A stretch of 64,000 nucleotides of DNA, taken from Phialocephala subalpina (Eukaryota > Ascomycota > Leotiomycetes > Helotiales > Mollisiaceae). The notes under the pieces were generated by a model. It was not told where the DNA came from. It ran no database searches and worked only from the letters and a program-made list of their open reading frames with translations. The stretch lies in the NCBI GenBank assembly GCA_900073065.1, contig FJOG01000008.1:686985-750984 (forward strand). The letters are read 5' to 3'. Shown one piece after another: positions 23,701 to 35,976 of the stretch (its first letter is position 1; each line of letters opens with the position of its first letter). The translations under genes and the position numbers were made by a program.

Positions 23701-24031
23701 GGCAGAGCGCGGAGATCTCGATCTGAACGATGCTGAACCCACAGCTCCCGAGATTGAGGCTGAAGACGCCGGTGCAGGATCAGTAGCGAGTCCTTCCATG
23801 CCAGTAACTTCACTATCAATTATACAACACTCTTTCAAAAATTTGCTGTCGATTGCTCGTCCATTCGGAAGCCAGAAAATAGAAATGACACCATTTCCGT
23901 TGGAGTGTGTATAAAGTTAGATTTCCTAGCCAAAGATGTGTTCGAATAATATCTTCTCTTGACGGCAATCTGCCATCGCGGTCGACTGGTTCTAAGAAAT
24001 CGAAGCCCTTCACCACTGACCTGGCATCTTC
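20800..24031. other. Intergenic, holds a 250-bp tandem duplication
   Basis: More than 3 kb with no supported gene. Frames on both strands lack family features. The left end is the presumed promoter of the DUF1996 gene, and the right end is downstream of the HET pseudogene. The perfect duplication at 22824-23323 is listed separately. Confidence 0.4.
22824..23323. repeat. Perfect tandem duplication, 2 x 250 bp
   Basis: Positions 22824-23073 and 23074-23323 read identically by eye, with no mismatch noticed. The duplicated frames on the minus strand (22855-23103 and 23105-23353) are consequences of the copy and not genes. Perfect identity in non-coding DNA indicates a very recent event or an assembly artefact. 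Confidence 0.95.
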
Positions 24032-25693
24032 CTACACTACCGTGATTCTCTGTCCAACATACCTGGCGTACCTTTCTCCTAGCTCCTTCCGCTCCGTATT
24101 TTGAGCGGTTAGAAACCACTCGCCATTTTCTGGGTGCTGAGTGGGAAAAATCGCAACAACCTCGCTTACAATCTCCTGCGCACCAATTTCCGTTGCTTGT
24201 TGGGGAGTCATCTTTGCAAAAATGAGGTTCTCCAACGTACGCTCGCGTGTGTACGGCATGGCGAAATTGATGTCGCCTGGGTCGAATAACGCTTTCAGAG
24301 ATTCCCAAGACTCTTCTGACACCAAACGGTTGGTGTCGATGATGGGGGGCAATTTCTCATCAGATGATGTTATTTTCCCTGTGGAGAAGGCGGTGAGTAC
24401 AGTCTCAGTGACCGAGTCGCCTGAAACAGTTCTCCTGGATCCTATCTGTTCAGAGTGCCAATCTGGTATGAGACGTCCCATGGGGGTTTTGAAACCTTCT
24501 ATCAATAGTCCTATTCTCTTGTAAAGTTGCTGTGTCTCGTCGAGGCAAAGCAGACCCCAGGCGACAGTCTGGCTATGCCCAGCGCCCAAGGTGAAACATT
24601 GGATTTTTTGGCCCTTTTTGACTTGGTCCGGCCCAGGAAATCCGAAGTCGTAGTCTTCAAAGAAATAAACGGTATAATCATCCGAAATCTCGTCGTCTTG
24701 AAAACTGATTCTGATATATTTCGTCGCCTTGAATGATACACAGGCAGTCAATCCACAGATAGCGTATGTTCAAAGAACGGGTGAACGTGACGGCATCTTG
24801 GAAGGTTTTGGGAAGTGCCTTCCAAGGAATCTGCTTTTTCCAAGCCGTGATATTTTTCCATGTCGTCACCAATGGCCGCTTGCTGCCCCAACAATAGCTA
24901 AGGCATATGTAATGACCGATCAAGCTGTCATTTGATTCAACCAGTTTGATTATGTCCTCTGATTTCAGGCCGAGATCGAGAATCCTGGTTGGCAATTGAG
25001 GTTGTAAAACTCGGACTTTTACATCCTCAGGGTCTAGCCCAGAGCACACCTGAGCCTGACTATTGGGGCGACTATTGATGTTGCAACGCGAGTGTCTGCT
25101 CGTACAGTCTTGTAACTGGTTCTGAACCCATGCGAAGGATACTCTTGAAGTGCTTCCTGCCAGTCTTTCGCCAAGGTCATATTCAGAAAAGATACCATCT
25201 CGGCACGAGCTGTTCATAAGCTTATCTTCTGATAGAACAAACTCTAAATTGTAATCTGCGCCAAGTTTACCTCCCAATGTCGAAAAGACTGACACTAACT
25301 AGCAGTCGACGGACTGTTAGCAACTTAGTATATCAAAATGTATTTCAGCACAATCATATGCACTAAGCCTTCGACGGGGAGTTCTTGCCCTTGGCTAGAT
25401 CTGGTAGGTGGGCAGTCCAAAAGCATTTCATGAGACATAAAACCTTCAATTTTTGTGAGAAGTCACTTGCTAAGGACTTGTCGCATTGACGTGTGATAAA
25501 TCAAATGGTGCGAATAGTTGTTTCGGAAGGCCGCACTTTTTTCGAAATACTCGATGCCATCTTTCAGTATTAGGCAGGAGCGACATCCTTCCTGGATTGA
25601 CTTTTCTAGCTCGTCAACCTTGATGTATTTGTCTTCAGTATGGATGATCCAGGACTGGGTTTTCTCACACTCGCATAATGAGCATATGGGCAT
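24032..25693 (-). pseudogene. HET-domain gene with its middle deleted
   Basis: The first exon starts at 25693 (MPICSLCECEKTQSW) and runs to about 25470. After an intron of about 170-200 bp the frame continues (about 25295-24740) with WVQNQLQDCTSRHSRCN, LPTRILDLG, HYICLSYCWGSKRPL, FQDAVTFTRSL and RYLWIDCLCIIQ, the classic HET domain N-terminal half. Right after CIIQ the following family blocks (the DW region, the cysteine/tryptophan-rich middle) are missing. The sequence jumps, with a frame change at about 24740, to a C-terminal HET-like part (24739-24032: ISFQDDEISDDYTVYFFEDY, LGAGHSQTVAWGLLCL, YKRIGLL). HET proteins mediate heterokaryon incompatibility. This copy cannot make a normal one. 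Confidence 0.75.
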
Positions 25694-26589
25694 TACTGAT
25701 GGGTTCTGAAGTTGCGACGGCGTAGAGACTGAGGGGGAATAAAATTTTTGGGGAAAGAGAGATGAGAGGGAGGGAAGAACAATAAGGTGATGGTGGGCAT
25801 TCAAGGTAATGAGCTTCGATGAGGAGGCGCAGTAGCGGCGCAGCGAAAAGTGGCACTTGAACAACAAAAAAGATCCCAGCGAGTTCTTCCCACAGAGAGT
25901 CGATGTGGTACTTTTTGAGGAAGTACAAGCGTCTTTTGAAGAGTGTTGGTAAGTTGACTCCACTTGAATGATGTAGTTGGTGTACTGATCGACACATAGA
26001 CAAAGATTGGCGAGGATGATATGGCGACTTATTAAGAGGTTCTTAGTCTCGTAGCTGACCACTGCAAGACTGTGTCTTGGTGTGAGCAAGCAGGCTACTG
26101 TTGGAGCAAAGAGCAAATAATTAATTGTTCACCCTCTGAACTCCTTGACTTACGGACGTTCTGTCACTTGACCGCGTGACTGCTGAAGCCCATTCTGCCT
26201 ACCTGGGCGTATGGAGCCTCTTTATTCCACAAGTAATCAAGCCATTCTGGCATTAGTATTCATGATTGTACAAAATTTGCTCGAATTTCGCAACAGACTA
26301 AGACTCCAGGGGAAGTCGCTTGTCACGTGCGACATGACATTAACCCTTGTTTCCTTAATGATCATGATTACTTTCAAGGTTTCCATGTAATGCTCACATC
26401 TCGAAGCTGCTTCACAAAGACACAGAAGTGCAGGAGCGGCTTCTCGAGACTTGACTTTAGCAATGTTGGTCAAAAGCTTTGGCCAATCAGGAATGATAAG
26501 CAAGGACCATCACCCAAAATAATTAATCAGCTTGCCTTCAAGTGATCTTCAATCATCTCAAGAACATCATCTCCAACCAACAACTCATC
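25694..26589. other. Intergenic between divergent HET pseudogene and Zn2Cys6 gene
   Basis: Upstream regions of two divergent genes. No supported coding frame; the minus-strand frame that extends the HET exon upstream of 25693 lacks family character. Confidence 0.4.
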
Positions 26590-28434
26590 ATGAACGGAAA
26601 CGGAGCTCTTCGATCCAAGCAAGGCTGCTGGACCTGCCGCCTACGACGCAAGAAGTGTGACGAGCGTCAAAACATCTGCTCAACCTGCGAGCAGTTGAAG
26701 ATCACATGCTACGGCTATGGGGCGAAGCCAGAGTGGATGGATGGCGGGGCAAAAGAGAAGGCGATGGTCGAACAGATCAAACAGATTGTCAAGCATACAT
26801 CCAGACGAAAAGGGAGGCTCAATACAGCTCTCAGTCGCTTCCAACGCAAAGAGGAGGTCCCAAAACTAGCGCCGAAGCCGACAAACGCGACAATTGCCCC
26901 GCTACCGACTGGAAAATCTCCTGAGAGTATTGACAGCAGTACACCCACTGCCAGTGGTTCTTCTCCGGAACATTCGAATGGGGCCACCAATGGCACTTCT
27001 CCCGTGTGTTCCTGAACCCCAACGAGGAACTCAGGCTAACCTCAGATAGAATTCAGCGACGCACGAGAGTGACGCAGCAGCTGCTTCCTGGCTTCCGTCT
27101 ACATTCTCAAGCGAAGAAGCAGTTCTACTCATGCACTTCCTTGATAATGTCTTCCCACTACAGTATCCTGTTTACAAGCCAAGTGTCGCAGAAGGCGGTC
27201 GAGGCTGGATCATTTCCTTACTGCTCCGCACAAAACCTTTGTATCACGCTTCTCTGGCTCTCGCAACCTTCCACCGAGGAGCTATTCTCTTGGAATCATA
27301 TCGTGGTCCCTGCAATGCAGCTGTTGTGGTAGAACAAGAGAAGCATCTCGCCATATGTCTTAAAGAATTTCGAGATGCGATTGAGTCAGTCAGCCAACTT
27401 GTTGGGGGTTTCAATTGCCCGCACAACGCCATGGGTCTCATGGCTTGTATTGTGCAGCTCATATACTTCGAAGTGGGTTCATCCTACCGAACCAATGCAT
27501 GTTCTCTATCTGACCATTTACATAGGTATTCGCCGGTCATGATACTTGGAAAGTTCACCTCAAAGCCGCATGTACCACATTCATTCGAGGCTATTACACC
27601 GAGATCGGCGAAATTGGTTTGATACGAGGACGTGACGCTATTTGGGATCCCGACACAGAATTGACACAGATTGGATGTCAACCGAACGAACGGAAAGCCA
27701 TTTTCAGATTCATGAGCGGAGTTGTCATTTGGCTTGACATCCTCTCCAGTACCATGATGGGTTCCTCACCAGACACACTTGAATTCCACCCTCAGGCGCT
27801 CTCTTCGGAGTCACATATCAAGTTGGAGAACATCATGGGATGTCATAATTGGGTCGCGATACAGATTGCTCGCATCGCTGCACTTCACCAACACAAGTTA
27901 CTTCATGATCACTGCCCCAATACCATTGACCACGAGCCCGAGATTCAAGATATAAGAGCAAAATTGCAGCGCGAATCGACCGAGTTGTGCCTTTCGGCTA
28001 TGGCCATCAACCAGTCGGATCCAGTAAGGAGTTTTGGCCCAGTATCGAAGCCTCCATCATTTATTACGCGGATGTTTGCCATCTCAGCAGGAATCTACTT
28101 ACATCTCGTTGTCCATGGGTATGAATCGGGCTCCGAGGTACTGCCATTGATGGCCACAGAAGCTATGATGGTGCTTCGAAGCCAGGTACCAGCAGAGATG
28201 ATGCACACCATCATATTCCCACTGTATATCGTCGGATCCATTGCGACTGGCGACGACCAGGCTTTCTTCCGATATGTTTTCACTGCCATGCCGGTATTGG
28301 ATCCGTCGCTCGAGCATCGAGGCAAAATTCTGCCGCTCCTGGAGAAAGTCTGGCATCGCAGACAGAGTTCATCGACTGTATTGAGCTGGCAGGAGAGCTT
28401 GAGCTTCTCGGATCAGAACCTGCTGCTCATTTGA
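26590..28434 (+). CDS. Zn2Cys6 transcription factor
   Basis: Exons 26590-27003, 27050-27472 and 27526-28434 give 581 aa. The zinc cluster has cysteines at residues 13, 16, 23, 30, 33 and 40 (CX2CX6CX6CX2CX6C, beginning CWTCRLRRKKCDE), followed by a basic linker. A Ser/Pro/Thr-rich spacer leads to the fungal-specific regulatory domain (LLMHFLDNVFPLQYPVY, HASLALATFHRG, MACIVQLIYFEVFAG, then the WLDILSS helix). This resembles the Pro1/UPC2-like class with a zinc cluster at the extreme N-terminus. The ATG at 26590 puts the cluster ten residues in, as usual. The target is unknown. The neighbouring FAD oxidoreductase is co-oriented but about 620 bp downstream. Confidence 0.92.
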
Positions 28435-29058
28435 ATGAATTCGCCACGACATCGAATCGATACTGCCTATCAGAATCCTCCACTAATACTCAATCCCGCA
28501 CTCCATTTCGAATATCACTTTCTTCGCTGCGAATCGCGATGACCACAGCCTCTTTCACTCTACATTTCTGGATATGGTGCTGCTTATCAACCTCTTGGAT
28601 TCCTGACATATCATACAGATTGGCACCAGGAACCTCCAGTCTGAGTCTTTTGGCGTCGAGCCACAGCCGGCTGAAGACTTCGCTGACAAATTTCAGCCCC
28701 CTGCTTGGCCCGCAGCATTCAGTCAATCAGAACTCGAACCGCATTCGCGAAAAGAACCCCGAACTTCTTGCGCGATCCAAAATTCCGCTAGCAAGGATCT
28801 TCCATCCGACCCCTTATTTCGACTCTGCGCTGCGCACTCTGAGTGGTCTATCCATTCGCGGGTGCTGACAACTCATGCGGGATCGGGGGTCGGACCTAAA
28901 CTACCGGTGGCTCCTGCATTATCAAGCAAACAAAGGAAATTGCTCTTTCCGTCGTATGTCTCGAACTCTAAGACAGCTATCAGTAGTGACATATCTGAAG
29001 TGGGGAGATCAAAAGGTTGTCTTCGCGCATTTAAACATCCTCCATTCCTCCTCTCAAA
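28435..29058. other. Intergenic
   Basis: About 620 bp between co-oriented genes. It holds the 3' UTR of the regulator and the promoter of the oxidoreductase. No extra gene seen. Confidence 0.5.
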
Positions 29059-30315
29059 ATGACCAGCTACATCGCAAACAAGATTCCTGCAGACTATACC
29101 ACAGCAGTCTACTCAACAATCACCCTCGCCTCTATCATCCTCGCATACCAATTGCTTTCTTCGAAAACTACCAAACCTCCTCCTGTACTTCCAGCCTCCG
29201 AAATGAAGACAGTCGTGATTCTTGGTGGTTCCTATGGCGGTATCACCACTGCGCATAAACTGCTAAAGCAATCCGCATCAACAGGCGACGTCAAAGTCAT
29301 TCTTGTCTCACCAAACACCCATCTGTACTGGAACCTAGCTACCGTTCGCGCCATCATCCCAGGCCAAATCGCAGATGAGAAGCTCCTTCAACCAATTGCA
29401 CCAGGCTTCAAACAATACCGAGCCGACCAATTCGAATTCGTGGTCGGCATAGCCGAATCCCTCGACCTCGCAGGCAAGAAAGTCACCATCACAAGCAAAA
29501 CCGGCACCAACGTCCTGTCATACGATACCCTGGTCCTTGCAACTGGTTCGCACACCAAATCCAACGCACCATGGAAAGCTCAATCGACCTACGAGGAAAC
29601 CCGCGACCAGCTCCACGACTACCAATCAAGAGTCAAGAAGGCTGCCTCAATTGTAGTCGTCGGTGGTGGATCAACCGGAGTCGAGACCTCAGGCGAATTG
29701 GGCTTCGAGTACGGAAAGACGAAGAAAATCACCTTGATTGCATCCGGTGATCATATCCTCGAAGGCACACCTGCTTCAGTAACCAAGACAGCAACCAAGC
29801 TCCTGCAAAACGTGAACGTCACACTCAAGCTCTCAACAAAGGTTGTAGGCGATGCCAAACTGCCAGATGGACGCACAGAACTCACTCTCTCGTCCGGCGA
29901 GAAGATCGTCACCGACCTGTACCTCCCAACAAATGGACTGTCACCGAACTCTTCCTACATCCCCACCGAACTCCTCAACAACAACGGCTTCGTCGTCGTC
30001 GATGAATATTTGGGAGTCAAGGGACATCCAGATGTTTGGGCGGTCGGAGATGTGTCTGCTGTTCAGAGACCTCAATTGGTAAATACGCTGAAGCATGCCG
30101 CGCATGTGGCGAAGAATATTGGCTTGGCGAATAAGGGACAGAGTTTGGTGATCTACAAGACTGGAGGAGGAGATATGCTTGCGGTTCCGGTGGGCAGGAA
30201 GTCTGGCACGGGGCATATGGGGTCTTGGAAGCTGCCTGGATTCATGATTAATATGGTGAAGGGGAAGACGCTGTTCACGGAGAATCTGCCGAAGACAATT
30301 GATGGAAGTGCTTAG
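29059..30315 (+). CDS. Membrane-anchored FAD-dependent NAD(P)H oxidoreductase (AIFM2/AMID-like)
   Basis: A single exon encodes 418 aa. A hydrophobic segment at about residues 15-33 anchors the protein. The first Rossmann motif, VVILGGSYGG, is at about 52-61, and the second, VVVGGGSTGVETSGELG, is near 198-214. The ATG in the active flavin region reads TLVLATGSHT, and the C-terminal FAD-binding block is VWAVGDVSA. This order is that of the pyridine-nucleotide-disulphide oxidoreductase family in the AIF/AMID subgroup, which oxidises NAD(P)H with quinone acceptors. Fungal members of about 400 aa are common near membranes of mitochondria or lipid droplets. The partner is unknown, and no redox-active CxxxxC is present, so it is not a disulphide reductase. 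Confidence 0.9.
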   Translation: MTSYIANKIPADYTTAVYSTITLASIILAYQLLSSKTTKPPPVLPASEMKTVVILGGSYGGITTAHKLLKQSASTGDVKVILVSPNTHLYWNLATVRAIIPGQIADEKLLQPIAPGFKQYRADQFEFVVGIAESLDLAGKKVTITSKTGTNVLSYDTLVLATGSHTKSNAPWKAQSTYEETRDQLHDYQSRVKKAASIVVVGGGSTGVETSGELGFEYGKTKKITLIASGDHILEGTPASVTKTATKLLQNVNVTLKLSTKVVGDAKLPDGRTELTLSSGEKIVTDLYLPTNGLSPNSSYIPTELLNNNGFVVVDEYLGVKGHPDVWAVGDVSAVQRPQLVNTLKHAAHVAKNIGLANKGQSLVIYKTGGGDMLAVPVGRKSGTGHMGSWKLPGFMINMVKGKTLFTENLPKTIDGSA

Positions 30316-32223
30316 ATGACGCTAAGGCGGGGTGGTGGGGTGACGAGGGATCGATATTTGATCGGCTTTTGGTGGAAGTGTTGTAGGCTCAGATGGTTCT
30401 CCTTGGTCGTTGGCTTAGCGTCGCATTGCTCTTGGTCTTTCTTGAGTTTAATAGTGTAGTAATGGAGTCTTTATACCCCGTACTCAGTCTCGAGTGTGAT
30501 ACAGAACACACATGTCCAGGAAGTCAAATTGGTTGAATTGTCCTGTAAATGTCTGTCTCTTGCAAAATCTTACTCTAGAATTATCCTTCAAATCAAAATG
30601 TTGAGTTTGTTGAGGATGGGCTGGGAGATTGAGCAAAAGGGAGTCAGAGAGGTAGAAGAATGATTGTCCCAATGGTCGTGGGTGTGAGTGGTGTTGATGG
30701 CGTGGACGAGCTTCGATGGCGGTTCTTGGAGCGAGACCTTCGGGTGGCCTTCACCGCCGTCTTAAATAATTTCAACATTGCTAGACAGCGCTATCTATCT
30801 AGTCGAGCTAGTCTCCATAGTGATATTCGATGTTGCAGCCCCCCAGCAAGATATCCAAGTAGGTTGCAACCAATCCCACTTTTTCCTTCGAAGACGGCAT
30901 GTCTAACAGCCTCCGTTGCATGAGAAGCCTCACGCGCGTCGCCATGTCGAGGCAAAATGTGAAAATGGAGGTACGATTCGGGATGATGCAGGAGAGTTCG
31001 CGAGCATGAGGTTATTATCATTCTCCGAGAAATGCCAAACGAGAGCCGCTCGGCACCTCAAACATTCACCTGTAACGCTCACTTTCGATGCTTTCGTGGT
31101 GGGAGTATTGAAGCGTGCCAGCTTCAACTTCTACACTTCATGCATGTGGCAGCATGCCTAATAGATGGGATACATCTAGCGGCAAAAGACGTCCGCCTTC
31201 CATAGTTACCTGATCTTGATTTGGCAATAGAGAAGATCATCCTGTGCCCGAAGAAGATAAAAGGTCTATAAGTAGCTAGCCGTGATCCATGTAGCAAACA
31301 TCGGTTTGCTACCAACTTTAAGTGTCTGCACTTTGCAGAATCCTCTGTCGTAATTCTCCCACCGGCATGTGCTGGTGCTGTACCTCGGGGCTGGTGGCAT
31401 GCCAAAATTTCGCTCCGCATATGCGTCCGTACATAGGCCCTTCCAAAGATTCAAAAGGCATTCTTGAGACTGGGCCTAGCCAGCTTGAATCGTGATGAGC
31501 TGAGACCGCTGCCATTAGATCCCAAAGCGAGTAGAGGATAACGGAGACCCAGTCAAAGTTGGCGGACACAAGGAGGAGGGAAAGAAGAAGATGACTAGAG
31601 AACATGTAAGGCAAAGAGTGATATTTGAGCGAATCAGGAACTAAAGCGGTAACAATGGCAAGAAAACAGTGTTAATAGAGGAAAGAGAATATTTGAGCAA
31701 GAGAAAGAAAAGAGAAAAAGGTCCACTCAACCGGGAAATGGAAGCAGAATCTTGGAGACCTAGAAAGTTGTCAGATCTGATATGTATAAGAACATAGTAG
31801 TTTAGCTTCACAAGTCTTCTTGGCGCCGTCTGGAACTGACGTAAAGGACTTCTGGCAGTGAGAGTAACACCGAGGGGCTGCATGCAATTGGTCCGTCGTC
31901 TCTGTACGTGGGGGCACCGTGGTGCACTGGTGGTGGAATGTAGGGTAAGGGATGTTCGCAAAGTCTTCTGAATGTACGAATATCCCACTGGGATACTAAT
32001 AGCATAACTTTAACAGTGCTATTGTGAAAAGAGAAGGGACAACGACCATGTTTTTTCTTGATGTTCGAGCTCTGGAAGTGCATCGAGTCGCTTAAAGGGG
32101 ACTAGTGCAAGGGACTAGCCTGTCGGTACTGGATCAACTTCAGATCCGGGGCGGTCAACTTTCTTTCTGCCAACGCGATACCCTTTCGAGAACAATACGA
32201 GATACGAGTACGATCTATTCAAG
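30316..32223. other. Intergenic, no supported gene
   Basis: About 1.9 kb. Several short frames on both strands lack family or splice support. The right end is the Gtr1 promoter region. No repeat was recognised. Confidence 0.4.
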
Positions 32224-33544
32224 ATGCCGCTCTTCCTGATTCCAAGAGATGACATCCAGGTGATCGACGACAGCAGCAGCAGCGACGAGCCCGAAATCCC
32301 AACAATGGAGCAACAAATGAACAACCTGTCCGTCCAAGACGAACCCGTCGCCTCGCCGGTCTCGGAGCCTCGAAAACAAAAGAAGAAGAAGGTTCTGTTG
32401 ATGGGCAAGTCAGGATCAGGCAAGAGCTCGATGAGATCAATCATCTTCAGCAACTACGTCGCAAAGGATACAAGACGATTGGGCGCTACGATTGACGTCG
32501 ATCTGAGCCATGTCAAGTTCTTGGGCAACCTTACTCTCAATCTCTGGGACTGTGGAGGGTGAGTCTTATCCTTTCCAGCCTGGTTTTCGAGCTTTGGTGG
32601 GGCAGTGCGTGGGGAAGAGCTTCAAGAGCTCTGCTCTGTAGAACTACACGCAGATGAGAACATTACAGCATCTGCGAACACGATTGGCGTCCACTTTCTC
32701 ACTGTCAACGGACCAATTCTTCAGATCAAGGCTAACAATTCGCAGGCAGGACGCGTTCATGGAGAACTACCTCTCTCAACAACGACAACACGTCTTCTCC
32801 AACGTCGGTGTCCTAATCTACGTCTTCGATATCGAGTCCCGAGACTTCGACCGTGACCTCCTCACCTACCGCTCTATCATCACCGCTCTGAGCCAATTCT
32901 CTCCCGGCGCAAGCGTTTACATCCTAATCCATAAGATGGACTTGGTCGTTCCCAACCAGCGCGAGGATATCTACAATGACCGTGTCGCTCTCATCCAATC
33001 CAAATCAGACTCCTTCAACGCCACACCCTTCGCTACGTCTATCTGGGACCAATCCCTCTACAAGGCCTGGGCTGAGATCATTCACGACTTAGTTCCCAAC
33101 CTCGATCAGATTGAGAAGGACCTTGGCAACCTGGGCAAGATTATCATGGCAGAAGAAATCCTCCTCTTCGAGCGATCCTCCTTCCTCGTCGTCTCATCCT
33201 GGGCTTCTGATATTGGCAAGCTCAATCCTACTACCGATCGATTCGAGCGTCTCTCCAACATCATCAAGAACTTTAAGCAGACAACCTCCCGCTACACCGG
33301 TACACCAAAGTCCGCCGAGCAATTCAATCTCCTTGAACTCAAGTTGCAAACCTTCAGCTTGTTCATCCAGAAGTTCACTACTAACACTTACTTGGCTGTC
33401 GTTCTTCCACCGGGTGAAACCACTTTCAACTGTGCACAGCTGAACTGCGCGCTGGCACGAAGCCAATTCGAGGACCTGGATTCACCACCAAAAAGGAGTG
33501 CTGATAGAGGTGCTACTGCTTCGGGTGAGGCTTCTGCTGTTTGA
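32224..33544 (+). CDS. gtr1: Gtr1 / RagA-B-type small GTPase (TORC1 activator)
   Basis: Exons 32224-32558 and 32746-33544 give 377 aa. The P-loop is GKSGSGKSS (about residue 60), with [20 protein letters not shown] (switch I/beta2) and [14 protein letters not shown] across the intron as the DxxG switch II, then HKMDLV as the NKxD-equivalent. The long helical/roadblock C-terminal half (about residues 190-340) is characteristic of Rag GTPases. In yeast Gtr1 pairs with Gtr2 at the vacuole (EGO complex) to relay amino-acid supply to TORC1. An N-terminal extension of about 50 acidic/Ser-rich residues is somewhat longer than in yeast. The 187-bp intron is placed right after the Gly-Gly of switch II. 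Confidence 0.95.
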
Positions 33545-33947
33545 GGATTTCTCTCGTTTCCGGAGTGGATATTGGGGAGTTTATGGATGGGGTGGGATTA
33601 TATGATATGGGATGGTGCATACTGCGATGGTTCATACTGCGATGGTGCATACTTGCGATGGTTTTCAAAATGGTGAATTGTAGCATAGCGAAATACCCAA
33701 GCCTGGCGTTAAGGCTATGAACAAATGGATACGATGACATGAACTCTTGCCCAATGTCCCTCCCTTCTTCAGGAAATTCGAATGTTAAAAGTACCGAAAT
33801 TTAATATTCCCCAAGTGATATTCGCGAATCGCGATGTCCCAACCGCGTTGGAACATCTGAAGCCTGATAGAAACACTCTAGCAGAAACAGGATTTAGGAT
33901 CATGGGAGATATTTTTCTGGTTCTTCCACTTCTGTTTCTCTTGACCT
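33545..33947. other. Intergenic with 15-bp minisatellite
   Basis: About 400 bp between convergent genes. It contains the short tandem repeat at 33611-33664; otherwise nothing recognisable. Confidence 0.5.
33611..33664. repeat. 15-bp minisatellite
   Basis: Units close to GATGGTGCATACTGC are repeated about three and a half times with single-base changes, just downstream of the Gtr1 stop. Confidence 0.85.
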
Positions 33948-34743
33948 TCAAGCCTGTGGCTTCTTAGGCATATACTTGAAATCATTCCGCAGCCACCCAA
34001 ACGTGCCCTTCAGGCAAGTCCCCAACCCACCACCATTCTTCTCCGTCTCCTCCAACTCCACCAACCCCAATCCATCCTTACCATCCCTCTCCTCCTCAAA
34101 CTGAAAGATCCTATAATCTGCATTGCCAAATTTCCTCTGACAAATCCCCACCCTCATAAACCCATCATGGCTCACCACAGCAACAACTTTCTCCTTCCTC
34201 TCCTTCAACCATTTCCTGGCCACCTGCCCCCTTTCCGTCAACGCTTCTTGCGAGAACTCATATAATCCTTCTTTTGCTGGAAAGATCGGGTCTACCGTAC
34301 TAAAGTCAAATTTCGGAAATTCCTCAACGAGTTCAGATACGGGACGACCAATATCGATGTTGTTAACTGTGTTTTCTTGCCACTCTGCGCGTGCGACAGC
34401 TGGGATATCGCGGTCCATGAGCCAGCCTAGTGATGCTGAGGTTGTTTGGAGGGTGCGGCGCATGGGAGAGGTAATTATGAGAGTTATTTCTTGGGCGAGG
34501 GGGAGGGCTTGAAGGGCTGTTGAGAGGGTGGCGCATTGGGTTTTGAGTCCGTTGTCTGTGAGTGGTGGGTCTCGGATTGTGAAGTCCCTTGAAAACTGTT
34601 AGAGGACTCGCTTGGAGACAAGGAAGGGAAACGTATTAAGATGTCTAATGTGAATTAGCTATGTATTCTGGGAATTTCTGGGGTTTATGGTACAAACTAT
34701 GTAATGCTTCTGCGTGCCGAATCAAGATGACTGTTGGTGCCAT
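33948..34743 (-). CDS. Histidine phosphatase (phosphoglycerate-mutase-like) protein
   Basis: A 50-bp first exon (34743-34694) and a second exon (34587-33948) give 229 aa with consistent phase. The catalytic motif is LIRHAEALH at residues 7-15. Arg in SPMRRTLQT and the acid pair in the AEWQENTVNN segment follow, and the second catalytic His is in VSHDGFMR. These residues define the two-histidine phosphatase superfamily in its small fungal PGM-like branch, so a phospho-substrate is hydrolysed but cannot be named. The chosen donor (TTT|GTACCA) and acceptor (TTTTCAAG) give LHSLDFTIRDPPLTD, the expected spacing. Another donor choice would change a few residues. Confidence 0.85.
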
Positions 34744-34977
34744 TTTAGAGGAGGTTTTCAGGATCGAGGATGAACGTGGCTGGAGGACGAAAAGGATGAT
34801 GAGTCGGAGCTTGCAAAGCATGGATATTTGGAGTTGTGCAAGATGCATATGCCTTGGACTTTTTGCATGCTCCGCTGCTGCGCGCTGGCCTCGTCACAAT
34901 GAGAGAGAGCTCACAGACAAAAGAGAGTTCCGAGTCCAAGTGTTCACCTAGAGAGACATATATATAGGTCCTATTAT

Positions 34978-35791
34978 ATGATTAATAAGACAAGGAAGGT
35001 GGACGTGATCTGCCTCCAACAAAAAGACGACAATCGCTACAATCTCCCATCTCGGGTTGCGGATTGGGAGCGAAGAAATTTGCACCCAGCCCATCGAGTT
35101 ATGGGTCTGCAGATACGAGAGCCGCCTTTCATAGCTTCGGGGATTGAGTACACAGACGCTAAGTTCGCAGAAGATGGCGAAGTTTTGGTCGCCAGCGGAT
35201 TCTTGATCGACACGATCACTGTAGAGGCACAACCTATACGTCGACAGTCTCGAAAGTGAATTTTCGCAGACTTTTGAGATCTTTCACAACTGCTGGACTG
35301 TATTTACCAACAACATTGGTCATAGCATTGAACAAATTGAGATCTTCCAAAGGACTTTCTGTGGCGGCCAGTGGGCTCCTAGGTATTCAGACTTTGAGCA
35401 ACATCGCGCGAGCCTTTTCTTCAGTCTGACGAAGAAACTACTTCCAGGACTTTTGGAAGGAACGCAGATGCCAAATTTCGAACGAGGTGAGTCTGATGAG
35501 AGCATAACAGCTCAGGAGGAGCATGCATCGGTGTCATCCGCAGCTCTGCGAATACATGCGAATCGCTTCATAGTCTCTGCTTCGAAACATGTTGGTCTCG
35601 CACCACAAGCTACACAGGAAGGAGATAAGATTGTCGTCTTGTTGGGTTGTGACTTCCCTGTTATTATGAGGAACTTGAGAGACTACTGGATCTTGATCGG
35701 AGAGATTTATGTGGACGGGATCATGTACGGAGAAGCTATGACTGAGCTTCAATCCGGAAAATACACTAAAAGCAAGTTCTGTATCCGCTAG
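34978..35791 (+). pseudogene. HET protein C-terminal relic
   Basis: The frame from 34978 carries NLPSRVADWERRN and LVASGFLIDTIT, blocks that follow the HET domain in full-length HET proteins. At about 35250 the reading shifts by one base and continues (35254-35791) with NRFIVSASKHVGLAPQ, GDKIVVLLGCDFPVIMR, YWILIGEIYVDGIMYGEAM, the standard HET C-terminal end. The HET domain itself is absent upstream. The relic is on the plus strand, divergent from the phosphatase gene. Confidence 0.7.
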
Positions 35792-35976
35792 AGATACCAC
35801 AAGTTAGAAAAGTCGATCAATGTGGAATGAACCATGCTAACATTCCACAAAGACTCCCCAGCAAGTTGAAACTGATAAGAAATTAAATTCAGGGCAAAGC
35901 GAAGACTGGTGCGAGCAAGTCGCTCGAAATCATCGTGTCAGAAATAAACAGTACTAGCTTTTCACACACATTTGAC

